Shown: piece after piece, positions 41,117 to 52,938 of the stretch
Position numbering within the stretch: position 1 is the first letter of the stretch
How the letters are laid out: each line of letters begins with the position of its first letter
From: Chamaecrista fasciculata
Taxonomy: Eukaryota; Streptophyta; Magnoliopsida; Fabales; Fabaceae
Reading direction: 5' to 3'
DNA length: 64,000 nt
Assembly: GCA_003254925.1 (NCBI GenBank)
Contig: QANZ01014285.1
Span: 1-64,000 of the forward strand
Program-made: the position numbers and the translations under genes
The notes under the pieces: model-generated
Databases searched by the model: none
The model's input: only the letters and a program-made list of their open reading frames with translations
Told to the model about the DNA's origin: nothing

Positions 41117-41199
41117 TGCAGGCTGTGGGGTTCGAACCCACGCGCACTTATGTGCAGAAGATCTTAAGTCTTCCCCCTTAACCTCTCGGGCAAACCTGC
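41117..41199 (-). tRNA. tRNA-Leu (anticodon TAA)
   Basis: An 83-base class II tRNA. The acceptor arm GCAGGTT pairs with AGCCTGC, followed by discriminator A. The anticodon arm is GAAGA/TCTTC around loop CTTAAGA, so the anticodon is TAA. There is a long variable arm, and the T arm has GGTTCGAACCC (B box). An A-box-like D arm GCCCGAGAGGTTAAGG is present. CCA is not encoded, as expected for a nuclear gene. A run of six T follows directly as an RNA polymerase III terminator, and CAA motifs lie just upstream. Confidence 0.93.
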
Positions 41200-42381
41200 T
41201 GGCTATGCACGTTAGTTGTTTAAATAATATAAGACTGCGAGAACAAACCTTAACTTTTGCGATACCACAATTACTAATCTTTATATTTGACCCAAAAGGA
41301 AAATAAGTAATCTTTTATAGTATAATTTATAACTATGGGAGAAAACCCCCTCTCTCTTTTCTTAGCGTTTCTTTCCCTTTCTTAAAATAATTTCTCTTCA
41401 TTTTTAGATTTACCTCTTAAGTATTATAATAAATAAGATGTCTAGTTGGTTAGTGATGAATTTCATTTAGATTTATTTCTGATTCTCACCTTTTCTTTTC
41501 TTTTTTTAAAGATTCAGACTTACTCAACATTAAATCAATTTACATCTGAATCGTTTTAATGTTAGTTTTATTCTAATTTTATATTACAAATTTGATTCGT
41601 ACTTATATTTTATTTTTTAGTTCAACAATATTTATATATTAATTTTCTTTTTAAGAGTTATAACTTATAAGTGTTGTAAGGTTTAATTTTTTAGTCAAAT
41701 AATAATAATACCATTTATATGCAATATTCCAATATTAGGGCCTTTTTTTTTGGCCTGAATATTAGGGGCTTGAATCAGTTGAATGTATGACGACAAATCT
41801 ATTTTTCAAATTCGCCCTATTCATTTCATTGCACTTTGCTGGGCCTCTTCCCTTGCAAAGTATACGCTGATGTTTTTCCACAGTGGCTATAGTGACATCA
41901 ATGTTTTTCAACACTTCGTTTTATTATGCTCTTTAAAACAAATGCACATTTATTTTATTTGATTATCTGTGTACTTTTGTTTAGTCAGAATTCAGAAAAC
42001 TAAATGTTTTTGCAATTAGTAAAATTATTGCTGACAAAATGTAGCCACTATAAAAGAAAATTAATAATTTTCTGTAAACAATGACATTTTCTTAACAACT
42101 TATCAAAGCTTATATATACATTCTTCAATAATAATTAATAAGTATCAATGAATTCCTTTTTTGTGAAAAAAAAAAGAAAAATGCTAGTATGTTGATATGT
42201 TCATTGACGAGTGTAAAGTTGTCATTAAATATTTGCTATTAAGGAACTTACTATAAAATATTAAAATGATAAAACAAAGACCGGAAGAGGATTGAACGGG
42301 GAATTGAAACCCAAACCCTAAAATTGAGATTCTTACAAATTATTTGTTGATTTCGTCGTGCACCTGTAATTCGAAGTAGGC
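41200..42381. other. intergenic, U2AF35 promoter side
   Basis: AT-rich. A micro-insertion lies at 41731-41767. The U2AF35 leader and promoter lie at the right end. No other gene was seen. Confidence 0.6.
41731..41767 (-). mobile_element. LINE-tail micro-insertion
   Basis: AATATTAGGG at 41731-41740 is repeated at 41758-41767 around 17 bases, CC, T9 and GGCCTG. It has the same tag and orientation as the insertions at 20423 and 38490. Confidence 0.7.
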
Positions 42382-44811
42382 ATGGCGGAGCATTTGGCAT
42401 CGATATTCGGAACAGAGAAAGACAGGGTGAACTGCCCCTTCTACTTCAAGATCGGAGCTTGCCGGCACGGTGACCGCTGTTCCAGACTCCACACTAAGCC
42501 GACCATTAGCCCTACTTTGCTTCTCTCTAACATGTATCAGAGGCCTGATATGATCACTCCCGTCGTTGACCCTAATCAAGGCCAAGCATTAGACCCCGAC
42601 AAGGTCCAGACTCACTTCGAGGTTCGTTCCACACTTTTCTTTTCTTCTCTCTTTTGGATCTCGATTTCTCTCTGTTATGTGTTTTCGTGTTTCTTTTTTA
42701 TTAACCCCGACTGAATGAAATTTGTTCACAATCTAAACCAATGTCGGCGTGTGAGCGCAGGATTTCTACGAGGATCTATTCGAGGAGCTGAGCAAGTATG
42801 GGGAAATTCAGAGCTTGAATATTTGTGATAATTTGGCTGATCACATGGTATATTTTCTTGTTTTCGTTTTTTCAAAGAAAAAAAAAAACTTGTATTTGTT
42901 GAATTATCTAACACCCTTGTAATGTTCAGGTTGGTAATGTATATGTTCAGTTCAAAGAGGAAGACCATGCGGCAAATGCGCTTGTAAATCTGACTGGAAG
43001 ATTTTATTCAGGTTAATGTCCGCGCTGCATTCCCTTTCAGTTGTTTGTTCTTTCTTGAAACAACACGTCGTCTCTCTCTCGCTTGTTTTATTTTGTTTGT
43101 GTCGTGTAGTTTACATGTTAAACACAAGTTTTTGTCTTGTGACAAACACAGATAAGGTTGAGGTGATACTTTGGAGACTGAATTAACTAGCTTAAGTATT
43201 ATTAATTCAATTTCTCTAAAGAGTATTGTAATGCTGTATTTGATGCTACCTAGCATTTATTTTTATGTTGATTTTGAAGTGTCTATTGGTTTATAAGCCA
43301 ATTATAATGTTTCTTTTGACTTTTGTTTTCATTTGTTGATGTTTTGACATTATGATTTGTGATTGTGTAACATGTGTAAACTAACTGCAGGGATGATGTT
43401 TCTTAATATATATTAGAGAATCATGTGCTGATCTTTATCATTGAACATTTGAGTTGTTGTGTGGTTAAGGGTCAGGAGAATGGTAAAGGTAAAGGCTTGT
43501 TTATGATGTTATCTGGAAGTGGCTGAATTTTATCTAACTTGCCATCCCAATTTTTGTTGACATTACTTTTCTCTGGTAATGTGTTTGGTGCTTTAGGACT
43601 TAAGTTGAAGTAGCTTTTACTTCTTGGTGGCAGAAACCATATCTAGCCTACTGCTTTATCAAGTTTGAATAGATGAGAATCAATCTAGTGTCTCTTCTTG
43701 CTTGGAACATTGTATCAATCACGTATATGTGCATGCATATAGCAAACTTGCTTTCAAATTATATGTGCCTCTACCTTTCTTTATCTGTCTTTCGGTGGAG
43801 TCTTATATAAATTGTAGTTTAATCTACATAATTACGCGGATTGCTGAATTACCAGTCTGCCAGTTTAATACATTTGTTTGTCATTAGTTTATAGAAATAG
43901 CTGCGCGGTATGATGTAAAGCTACTTTAGATTTATTCCTAGCATCAGATGGTTATATTATTCTGTTTTTGTTTGACATGATTTACTGTTCGGTAATAGCC
44001 ATTGCTCAGGGTTGTAATGCTTGTTAGTAGTGCATGATAAATCATGATTGGATAATTAGTGCTGCAAGCAAACTGCTCTTTTCTGAAGGAAGTCCAAGTG
44101 CTATTTGTTATTGATTGAAGTCCTTATATTTTGAAATGTGATAACTATTATTATGGTGAAAGTTCTAACTGTCAATGAAACCTTTAGGGCGACCCATCAT
44201 TGTTGACTTCTCTCCTGTGACTGATTTTCGAGAAGCTACCTGTAGGCAGTATGAGGAAAATGTATGTAATCGAGGTGGTTACTGCAACTTCATGCATCTG
44301 AAGAAGATTAGCAGGTTGGCTTATTAGTCAAGTTGTTTTACTTACTTTCCAATCATTTTGTGTGTGCATTTAACCTTTGGTTGCTTTTGCCATTCTGTGT
44401 TCTCCTGGTTTTAGGGAGTTGAGAAAGCGGTTATTCGGGAGAAACAAGAGGCATCATGACCGCAGTAGAAGCAGAAGCCGGAGCCCTCCTAGACATCGCC
44501 ATCACGATGAGCGTCCACATTCTGGTCGTAATTCTGGTAGAAGAGATTTTGACAGATATCATGGGCATCAGGGTAGGGGTAGGTGGCCTAGAAGCCGTAG
44601 TCCCCGACGACGAGAAAAAAGAAGTAGAAGTCCAATGGGAAGGGACAGGAGCCCAATCAGGGAGAGTAGTGCTGAAAGGAGAGCTAAGATAGAACAATGG
44701 AACAAGGAGAAGGAATTTGGAGAATCTGGTAACAAGAACAATAGGAATGACAATGATTATGAACAACAGAATGATACACATAATGGAGGTGAATTCGATG
44801 ACAATCAGTAG
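42382..44811 (+). CDS. U2AF35: U2 snRNP auxiliary factor small subunit
   Basis: Five exons (42382-42621, 42761-42847, 42930-43011, 44188-44314, 44415-44811) encode 310 residues. Order: first CCCH zinc finger (Cys18, Cys27, Cys33, His37), a U2AF-homology RRM about 43-148, a second CCCH finger (Cys155, Cys163, Cys169, His173), then from about 187 an RS domain with [10 protein letters not shown] and [10 protein letters not shown] blocks and a Gly/Asn/Asp-rich tail. The protein pairs with U2AF65 and recognises the AG of the 3' splice site at an early step of spliceosome assembly in the nucleus. The start is the first ATG of the long exon, in the conserved context [20 protein letters not shown]. 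Intron 3 (1176 bp) is the only long one. No break was seen. Confidence 0.96.
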
Positions 44812-45529
44812 CATGTTCACGTATCCCTAGAGTGATTGAAAAAAAACTATAGTAACAGTTGCAAGTAATCTGGTTTATTTTATTTGCACTTTCATTGAGT
44901 CGATTTTAGTTGCTAGTATCTTAGTACTGCCCAATTCTGAATTGTCACCGAGGAACAGAGAAGCGGGCAAGTTTCAAGTTATTTGAGCTATAGCTAGATT
45001 ATTTGTTATGAAGTGGTTATGCTATGATTTGGCCCAGCGATTTGCTACTTCATGGAATTGAGAATCCCCATGCTTAGTAATTAATTAAAAAAAGATGGGA
45101 CAAACTCATACTAAGTACTAACCCCCTATTGAATTGACGTTGTAACTCGTCCTTGGGACAAAGCAATTTTGAAGTCTATGCGAAGCGAAGATGCATTTGT
45201 GGTGAATCCAAATGTGTCCACTTATTGAAAATGATCAAAATGAGTGAAGAACGTGGCTCCACATTCTGAACTGCGTACTCTTTTGCCTTCAAGGTCACTT
45301 TTGCTACCAGTGCAGATCCTGCAGAACTTTTGAATAAAATTTCATATGTAGGAAAATGAACTAATGAGGATTAATGACATTGATTGTGAGCTATGGCTGA
45401 ACGAAGGGTGAGGGTGAGAGTGGTGTTATTTCGTGGACCCACCCCTCATCGTTCCCTTCGCCCAGAATTCCGACTGCAACATCAAATCCAAATCTAAACC
45501 TAAATCCCATCCTCAACATTCAAATTTCA
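44812..45529. other. spacer between U2AF35 and the peroxiredoxin-like gene
   Basis: U2AF35 3' untranslated region, then the upstream region of the peroxiredoxin-like gene. No clear TATA box, and nothing else recognised. Confidence 0.6.
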
Positions 45530-46123
45530 ATGGCTATGGCTCCTCCTCTTTCTTCCTCTCTCTTCCCATCTAAACCTCTCTCCTCCACGTTCTCATCTTC
45601 ACTTGCTCCTATTTCTCTCACAATCAACCCTCCTTCCAAATCCCTTCGTTTCTTAACTCCCTCCTCTACCAAATTATCAGTCGTTTCCGCCGCCATCGCC
45701 GTCGGCGACAAGCTCCCAGAAGCCACTTTCTCGTACCTCGACTCCGCCGGCGACGTCCAGACCACCACCGTCTCCGACCTTACCAAGGGCAAGAAAGCAA
45801 TACTCTTCGCTGTCCCTGGCGCCTTCACTCCGATCTCTTCTCGGAAGTACCTTCGGAGGTTTGTCGAAAGGTCCGGCGAGCTCAAGTCGAAAGGCGTCGA
45901 CTCAATTGCCTGCATTTCCGTTGACGACGCCTTCGTAATGAAGGCCTGGAAAGACAGCTTGAAGGTCGACGACGAGGTGATTCTGTTATCGGACGGCAAT
46001 GGAAGCTTCACCAAAGCAATCGGCGTGAGCTCCAAGAGATACGCCCTATTGGCTGAGGATGGTGTCGTTAAGGTCTTTCTCTCTTTCTTTGGTGGCCCAA
46101 AGGATTTGCTCAAAGCTCTTTGA
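45530..46123 (+). CDS. PrxIIE-like plastid peroxiredoxin lacking the peroxidatic Cys
   Basis: A single open exon of 197 residues, with a Ser/Pro-rich N-terminus of about 54 residues like a chloroplast transit peptide, then a type II peroxiredoxin fold ([59 protein letters not shown]). In the family PGAFTP is followed by T-C-S, where Cys is the peroxidatic residue. Here it is I-S-S, so the catalytic Cys is replaced by Ser. The second Cys (in IACIS) is kept. The region after KAIGV goes straight to SSKRYA, lacking the dozen residues expected there. The C-terminal GGAFT segment is also shortened ([15 protein letters not shown]). Both losses are in frame. It cannot act as a thiol peroxidase and is either a decaying paralogue or a repurposed protein. 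Confidence 0.85.
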   Translation: MAMAPPLSSSLFPSKPLSSTFSSSLAPISLTINPPSKSLRFLTPSSTKLSVVSAAIAVGDKLPEATFSYLDSAGDVQTTTVSDLTKGKKAILFAVPGAFTPISSRKYLRRFVERSGELKSKGVDSIACISVDDAFVMKAWKDSLKVDDEVILLSDGNGSFTKAIGVSSKRYALLAEDGVVKVFLSFFGGPKDLLKAL

Positions 46124-46669
46124 AGTTTCTGGCTATGGGTTTCCCTTTCTTCCTTATTCTCAATGATTTTCTCTTTTCCAGTATGTGTATGTGTTCTGTT
46201 TCTACTTGATTTAGCTAACAGCTTTCTCCATCTAAACATTTGAGCAGAGTTTTTACAGAGAGAGAGAGAGAGAAAGAACAGACCCAACATGGAATGTGGT
46301 GTAGTTATCCCATTTCTTGAAACTTTTTATTAATTTTCTTTCCAAACAAATACATTAGGTAAAGAACTATTATAAATTTTAAAAAAATAAAAAGACGCTA
46401 CAAAATCATCCAATCCATCCAACCAAAGATGTTTGCCCTACTATTGATGCCAGTTGATTTTCCTTTGTTCATTTTCTCTTGGAATCTCTTATCTTGACTG
46501 AATATTCACAAGAACCACTTGTGAGGCACGGCTCTTTATTATGCATAACCTTGAAGAATGACCATTCTTTCTTACACTAGCAAACTCTAGTTCCCAGAAC
46601 TTTGCTAGAAACAGAATATATTACAATGCTGAGATGACAATGAAGGTCGCATTATGTAACCAAGTTCTT
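46124..46669. other. convergent 3' flanks
   Basis: 3' flanks of the peroxiredoxin-like gene (plus) and the CSLA gene (minus), with a GA microsatellite near 46257-46273. No coding feature. Confidence 0.6.
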
Positions 46670-49600
46670 CTAGGAGTTGGGAACAAAGGTGCCAACATAT
46701 CCAAAAGCCATGACGAAGAAGGCAACTGCTTGCATGTAAAGGAATATGAAGTAGTGGTTTTTCCCAAACAGGACATCGTAGCACCCACAGAAAAAGAGGT
46801 AAAATGCAAGCCCAAGCTCCAACAAGTGAATCCTACCGATATTTTAACACGAAGTTATGGTATGTCAGCTGTCAGAAATCATTTGAATGTTATGGAAAAA
46901 CTGAGCCAAAAAGTCTCAAATATAATATACCTGTCTCCAATCCTGAATCGAGGCTTCTTGGATGTTTTAGTTCCTGCTTTAAGTTTGAGAGCATCTCCAA
47001 GTTTCTCAGTGACAACCCATTCATTCACTCGACTAGCCTCTAGCAGGCCAATTATTGTAGCCTTTGTTCTATGCAGAGACATGACATTCTCAAAGAGAAT
47101 CCAGAATACTAGCAAGTGCAGTGACCTGAATGAAACATATAGGAAACACATTGAATCATCAAACAGATCATTTATAAAAGAAAAGTGGAAAGAATGAAGA
47201 AGACCTTGGAGTTCCAACTGCATTAAGAAGGGTGATGATGGAAGGAATATATACAGCTCCCCACTTTGGGACCACTACCTCAGGCACCACAACGGTTGCA
47301 GGCAATACAATGCAGTAAAATAGGAATGTGTTGAGGTGGGCTATCACTTTCCGAACAAAGAAAAAGCTGTATATCACATGTATCTTCTTCCACAAGGACA
47401 CTTTCTGCAGTGGACATCCAAATGAGCTTAGATTTTGTTACATTCAATACATACTGTGCAATATTCTGATATTGCCCAAGGAAAGGAAGTTGTTCACATG
47501 TGGCATTTTAGCTCCAATAATATTTTGTTATCTTTTTAAATTTGAATAAGTCATCTCTAAGAGATATTGGTTGTTAGGGTATTTAATTTTTATAATTAGG
47601 ATTTAATATTATTGTTATCTTCACATTTCAATCCACCAAAAATGTTATCTAGCAACCAAACTCTAAACCCTCCTATCACCCTCACCGGTCAAAATTATCA
47701 TATTTGGTCGGTGAAGATGCAAAGTTTTTTGGAAGCCTATGAACTTTGGGATATCGTGACCCAAGATATACCAATACCTCCTCTTCGAGAAAATCCTACT
47801 TTGGCCCAAATCAAATCCTACAATGAAGAAAAGGCAAAGAGATCCAAAGTCAAGTCACTCATTCAAAATTCAGTTGCAGATTCTGTGTTCTACAGAATTA
47901 TGGCGTGCAATACAGCAAAAGAGGCTTGGGATGGATTGAAAGAAGAATACCAGGGCAATGATCGAACGCGTCAGATGCGAGTTTTAAATTTGAAAAGAGA
48001 ATTCGAATCTTTGAAGATGAAAGAGAACGAAACTATTAGTGAGTATGCTGACCGAATTTCCCTTATTGTTAATAATATTAGGCTGCTTGGTGAAGATTTT
48101 CCTGAAAAAAGAATTGTAGAAAAAGTTCTTGTAATTCTTCGTGAGAGATTTGAATCCAAAATCTCCTCTCTTGAAGAGTCCAAGGACTTAAATGAAATCT
48201 CATTAGGTGAGCTAATGATTGCTCTTCAAGCGCAAGAGCAACGAAGGACATTCAGAGAAGGCACAACAGTTGAAGGTGCTCTTTTGGCACAAACCAGAAG
48301 CAAAGAATTCAAGAATAAAGAAGGCAAAAAAATATATCTTCCTTGTCAACATTGCAAGAAGACTACTCATCTGGAGAAATATTGTTGGTGGAGATCAGAT
48401 GCTATATGTGGAAATTGCAAGCAAACGGGTCATATTGCGAAGGTGTGCAAATCGAAGAATCAAAATCAACAAGCTCAAGTTGTTGAGTCTGAAGGTGAAC
48501 TAGAAGAATTATTTGTTGCCTCTTGTTTTCAAAATGTTAACTCCAACAACAATTGGCTTATTGATAGTGGATGCACTAATCATATGTCATACAATGAGGC
48601 AATTTTCAAAAATCTTGACAAAAGTTTCAACTCCAAAGTGCAAATAGGGAATGGAGAGTCCCTAGATGTGAAAGGCAAAGGCACAGTTAAAATAGAGACT
48701 TTAGCAGGTATTAAACTTATCACCAATGTTTTGTTTGTACCCGATTTAAGTCAAAATTTATTAAGTGTTTGTCAGATATTGGAGAAGGGATATTCTCTTG
48801 AATTTAAAGGGAATAATTGTACCATCTTTGATGCTAATGGTATTGCATTACTGAGCATACCAATGAAGAATAAGAAATTTGTTATGGAATGCAATGAAGT
48901 TGAAGCCATGTTCAGAATGTGCCAAAAGCAACAATTGATGGTGAAGCAGTTTTTAATGGTTCTTTTGAAGAAACAAGACATTTGCAAGATGTACAACAAA
49001 ATTGCAATCTTGTCATCTCACAATCTGAAAATGTTTCTAAAACAAGTGATATATCAATTTGGCAAAAAGCATCGCAGGAGGAGATTGAGTTGATTATCAA
49101 GAACAAAATTCAACCATTGGGATTTTATTTTATTCCAGAAATTCAACCATCAAAAGAAGTGATATTGGTTCATTGTCAGTCAAATGATCAATTGTCTGAT
49201 TTATTGATGAAGGCCTTGCCAAAGGAAAAGTTTGAAGATCATGGAACAAAGATTGAAGTTTGTCACCAAAATGCCAAGGAGGAGTGTTGACATGTGGCAT
49301 TTTAGCTCCAATAATATTTTGTTATCTTTTTAAATTTGAATAAGTCATCTCTAAGAGATATTGGTTGTTAGGGTATTTAATTTTTATAATTAGGATTTAA
49401 TGTTATTGTTATCTTCACATTTCAATTTGAATTTTGTAACCTAAAAAATTAGGGAGTTTGTTATTATTCATTTTATATAAATTATTATCAAGTCATAAAA
49501 TGTAATCACATCTTAACCTTTTCAAAAAAAAAAAAAAAAAANNNNNNNNNNNNNNNNNNNNNNNAAAAAAAAAAAAAAAAAAGCTCTCCTTTCCCTCTCC

Positions 49601-52600
49601 CAAATTTAAAATTTCGAATCCTTCTCTGGAAAAAACAAACAGAAGCAAACCACCCTTAAATTACCTTGTTTGTCATGATCTCCATTACCATTTTCCTGAA
49701 GAGATTGGCTGGCCCACAAGACCAGCGATGCTGTTGGTAGCGATATGCCTTGAAGGTGCTTGGCAATTCGTTTTTAACCTGTTGTCACTCATTCATTTGT
49801 AAACGAGATTTTTTTAAAAAAAAATTAGAATTTAATTTCATGAATTGGTTGAATAATCAATGGGATATGTAAACCTTTAAATTGCCCAAGTATAGAAATT
49901 TCCATCCTTTGAGACTGGCACGCACAGCCAGGTCCATATCTTCTACAGTGGTCCTATCCTTCCATCCACCAGCCTCATTCAGTGCCGAAGTTCTCCATAC
50001 TCCAGCAGTCCCTATATCAATTAATTATATATACGAGTACAAACTAGAACTATTAGTGCCTGGAATTCATAATATCTAATCAAAACAAAACAAGATTTGC
50101 GACATCAAATTACCGTTGAACCCAAAGAAGGCGTAAGTGGAAGACCCCACTTCTTGTTCCACTGTAAAATGATAATCCAGCGACATCTCTTGCATCCTCG
50201 TCATCAAACATTCATTGGAATTCACTGCGCAGAAGAACATGAAAGGATCAAACATGGCATGAAAGTTAAAGCTATAAATAATTCAGGGTACTCAACCGAT
50301 TCCTCAGATATATTGTACATTCCCAAGCTATTCTTGGGTAGTGCACTCTGGCACTTTCTCACTTTAGTCCCTCGGAAGTTACTCAGATAGCACATGAGAT
50401 GGAACTCATACAATATCCTCACTTTCTCTCTTTGCTTAGCATAAAGTTTTTAGTTCTCAAAATTAAGTATTAGTATTTTTACTTTAAACGGATGGTTGGT
50501 GGCTAATATGTATGTTATTTTGTGATACCAAAGAGGGGCAAAAGCCCAAAGCGACAAAACTAGGAAACACTAACATAGCCATCCCTCAACCCCTCCCTAC
50601 AACAATTAGAAGGACGCTCAAAAACATACAAGCCAACATCAAAATGATAAGCAAGCTTAGCTAAGAAGTCAACCACCCTATCAGTCTCCCTAAACATATC
50701 AGTCACGTGCACCTCCTAATCACACTTGATCAACTCAAGAATCCTGCATAGTAGAGAACCATACTTGTCACTATAAACCTAATTACTACGAAGGAGACCC
50801 ATAGCCACTTGGGAGTCCATCTCAACAACTTTCTTGATGTCTCTATCCCACTTGGGAGTTCATCTCTTAAAACACCACCACATCCGAATTATTTTATGTT
50901 AATTTTCTAGTTTTACACAATGTTTATCTGGCTTTTCGGACACTCGCACTAACCGTAATGCTACTATAAAAAAACCATTGACTATGATTAGTGTACTATA
51001 TACACCAAAATGATTTATAATTATAATTGGTGAATTACTATAGTCTAAATATCACGGTTCATTACACATCAGTTCATTCATGGATGACTTTTCATGACAG
51101 ATTGTACCAAAAAGTAGAGCTGACAAGCTGGCAATTCTGCCTTTCCAGAGGATCAGACAAAAGATTCCAAGCAAAGGTAGAAAAGAAATAAAGGAAATAA
51201 CACCTAGAAATACCACTGATCTTTTCTTTTTGGAGGTGTTTATTTATAATAATATATCTATTTTGTTTGGAGATGTGTATGAACATTAAATTTATAGTAG
51301 GTCCCATGAACAAAAAGATGTAATCTCAGAGAACCCCTACGTGGCTCAAATCCAAGGAAATCTTGGACCACCTCACTGTGATCTTATGTGGTCGTTGAAC
51401 CACAAAGTGGGACCCTAAGCCCTATCTGTCCCTCAAACCAAACAAAAAAAATGACCCACCGACACTTCTCTTGAAGTTGAGGCAATTGCAAAGTGCAACC
51501 CTCTGTTTTTTTGGTCAAAATCTTTTTAATTGATGTCTGAAACATAAAATAAATTTCATTTTGATCCTTAAAATATTTTTTGTTCTTTTTTTTATTATTA
51601 TTTCCCTCTTATATCTTTCAAGGGAGACAATATTGTTTGATATACTCTCACACGTTAAATATAGACAATTGACTTAAATAATTTTCTTTTCTCATACATA
51701 TCCTAGTAAATATGTTGTCTCAGAGAAAAATAAGTACCCTTTATCTTATTTCAATAACAAACACAATATCTTTTCAGTTTTCACAATATAAACCAAAAAT
51801 CTCATCCATCACTCGTCAACACGAATAAAAGAAAAATTATTCAGCTCAATTAGGCATTTTATTAATAATGGTAGAAACTATATAGAATTACGATAGAGAC
51901 CAAGGGTGTAACAAATTGGAAACATTGATGAACAAAACACAACAAAAAAAAATATTTTATACACCAAAATGGAATTGTCCTTATATTTGAGGGACCAATC
52001 CGAAGTTTTGACCATTCTTTTTACAACATAACGAAACATCAGCATTTAGCAGATTAATGAGTGAAAGGCAGGATTAGAGAAGCAAGAATAGAAATTACCG
52101 AAGTTCCAGCGAGCCTGGACGAGAGCGAGGTGAGGATTATGCACAAGAAAAGGGATGGTTCGACAGAGGAAATCAGGGTCTGGTTGGAAATCAGCGTCGA
52201 AAATAGCCACATAATCACACTGCTTCACGTAGCTTCGCTTCATTCCTTCTTTAAGAGCCCCTGCTTTATACCCATTTCTGTTATCCCTAATCTCGTACTT
52301 TATGTTTATCCCTTTGCTTCCCCATTTTTGGCACTCTACCTCCACCAACCTCTGCATTATTCTCTTCTGTTTCATTTCACTTTCCATAACTTAATTAATG
52401 AAACGAAATCCATTCCACACATTATTATAATATTACCTTTATTGTTGGGTCAGTGGAATCGTCCAAAACTTGTATGATGATCCTATCGGAAGGCCAAGAA
52501 AGCCCACAAGCAGCTCCAATGGACAGATGATAAACCTGCTTTTACATTACAATTATTTACAACTAACTATAATTAAACAATTGGTAAATCACCAAATTCA

Positions 52601-52938
52601 TCACCTACCTCTCTTTCGTTGTACATTGGGATTTGAACTAGGACCATTGGATAAGCAGAGTTACCCAACTCCACGTCATCCTTCAATGGCTCCCATTTGT
52701 AACGCTTCTCTGGTTTTCTCCCAAACAGCTTCACCAAGGTGATGACTATGCCCATATACACTCTCTCCATGAACAGCAATAACGACATGATCAAGCAAAC
52801 GACAACTGATATTCTCAGAAGCGGGACGATCAATGGGGCTTTCATTTGACTCCAAATCAACCCCAGCTGGAAGGTGATGTCATCTCTCGCCCCTTGAAAC
52901 GCACCGGGAAGCATTGTCGTTGATGAAAGCCGATCCAT
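46670..52938 (-). CDS. CSLA9: glucomannan 4-beta-mannosyltransferase (CSLA9-like)
   Basis: Nine exons: 52938-52609, 52535-52437, 52351-52099, 50224-50114, 50011-49875, 49778-49665, 47404-47205, 47125-46931 and 46832-46670. They give 533 residues, equal to Arabidopsis CSLA9. It is a Golgi membrane GT2 enzyme that polymerises mannose (and glucose) from GDP sugars for wall (gluco)mannan. There is an N-terminal membrane segment about residues 36-60. Catalytic motifs are complete: Asp135-Asp136 in DDSTD, DAD 195-197, VEDMD with Asp289, QQHRW 325-329. C-terminal hydrophobic helices follow, including [13 protein letters not shown] and [13 protein letters not shown]. Intron 6 (47405-49664) contains a deleted copia element and a gap. 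Intron 3 contains a LINE remnant. The reading frame is intact despite both. Confidence 0.95.
47491..47632 (+). repeat. truncated 5' LTR of the deleted copia element
   Basis: Matches the first 142 bp of the LTR at 49285, then diverges abruptly after CACATTTCAAT. Confidence 0.85.
47642..49284 (+). pseudogene. copia gag-protease remnant fused to an RNase H tail
   Basis: From the ATG at 47642 an open frame runs to 49093 (484 residues). It has a UBN2-type Gag domain ([20 protein letters not shown]), zinc knuckles ([20 protein letters not shown]) and a protease start ([11 protein letters not shown]). After about 48900 the homologous reading continues in another frame (48919-49290) and ends with the copia RNase H C-terminus ([23 protein letters not shown]). 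The whole central pol region is deleted. It is not a host gene. Confidence 0.85.
49285..49525 (+). repeat. 3' LTR of the deleted copia element
   Basis: Starts after the purine-rich tract AAGGAGGAG. It extends past the region shared with the left copy and ends in CTTTTC followed by a long A run and the gap. No terminal CA or target duplication is visible. Confidence 0.75.
49542..49564. other. assembly gap (23 N)
   Basis: Flanked by long A runs on both sides, inside CSLA9 intron 6. The right end of the copia derivative is hidden here. Confidence 0.99.
50526..50872 (-). mobile_element. degenerate LINE RNase H remnant in CSLA9 intron 3
   Basis: On the minus strand broken frames read [41 protein letters not shown] and [13 protein letters not shown]. 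This is the pattern of the RNase H domain at the 3' end of plant L1-type LINEs (H-V-x-R-E-x-N-R-x-A-D-x-L-A). In-frame stops show it is dead. It has the same orientation as the host gene. Confidence 0.65.

Larger units (their letters stand above)
47491..49541 (+). mobile_element. deleted, non-autonomous copia element in CSLA9 intron 6
   Basis: Inserted antisense to the host gene. The left LTR piece 47491-47632 and the right LTR from 49285 both start TGTT(C/G)ACATGTGG and differ at only two sites over the shared 142 bp. The left copy stops early and runs almost directly into gag, with no primer site or leader. Integrase, reverse transcriptase and most of RNase H are missing. The right LTR runs into an A tract and an assembly gap, so its true end is unknown. 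It is a young deletion derivative that would need enzymes from another element. Confidence 0.85.

Noticed and set aside
42726..43256. Minus-strand open frames within U2AF35 introns
   Set aside because: Low-complexity, no homology, and overlap intron/exon borders of a well-supported gene.
45520..46290. 256-codon open frame antisense to the peroxiredoxin-like gene
   Set aside because: It is a mirror of the GC-rich third codon positions of the plus-strand gene. The protein has no recognisable domain and runs through 3' untranslated sequence.
47612..49093. A host gene of about 490 codons
   Set aside because: Gag, zinc knuckle and protease motifs, and flanking LTR copies, show it is a transposon remnant. 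The real start is the ATG at 47642.
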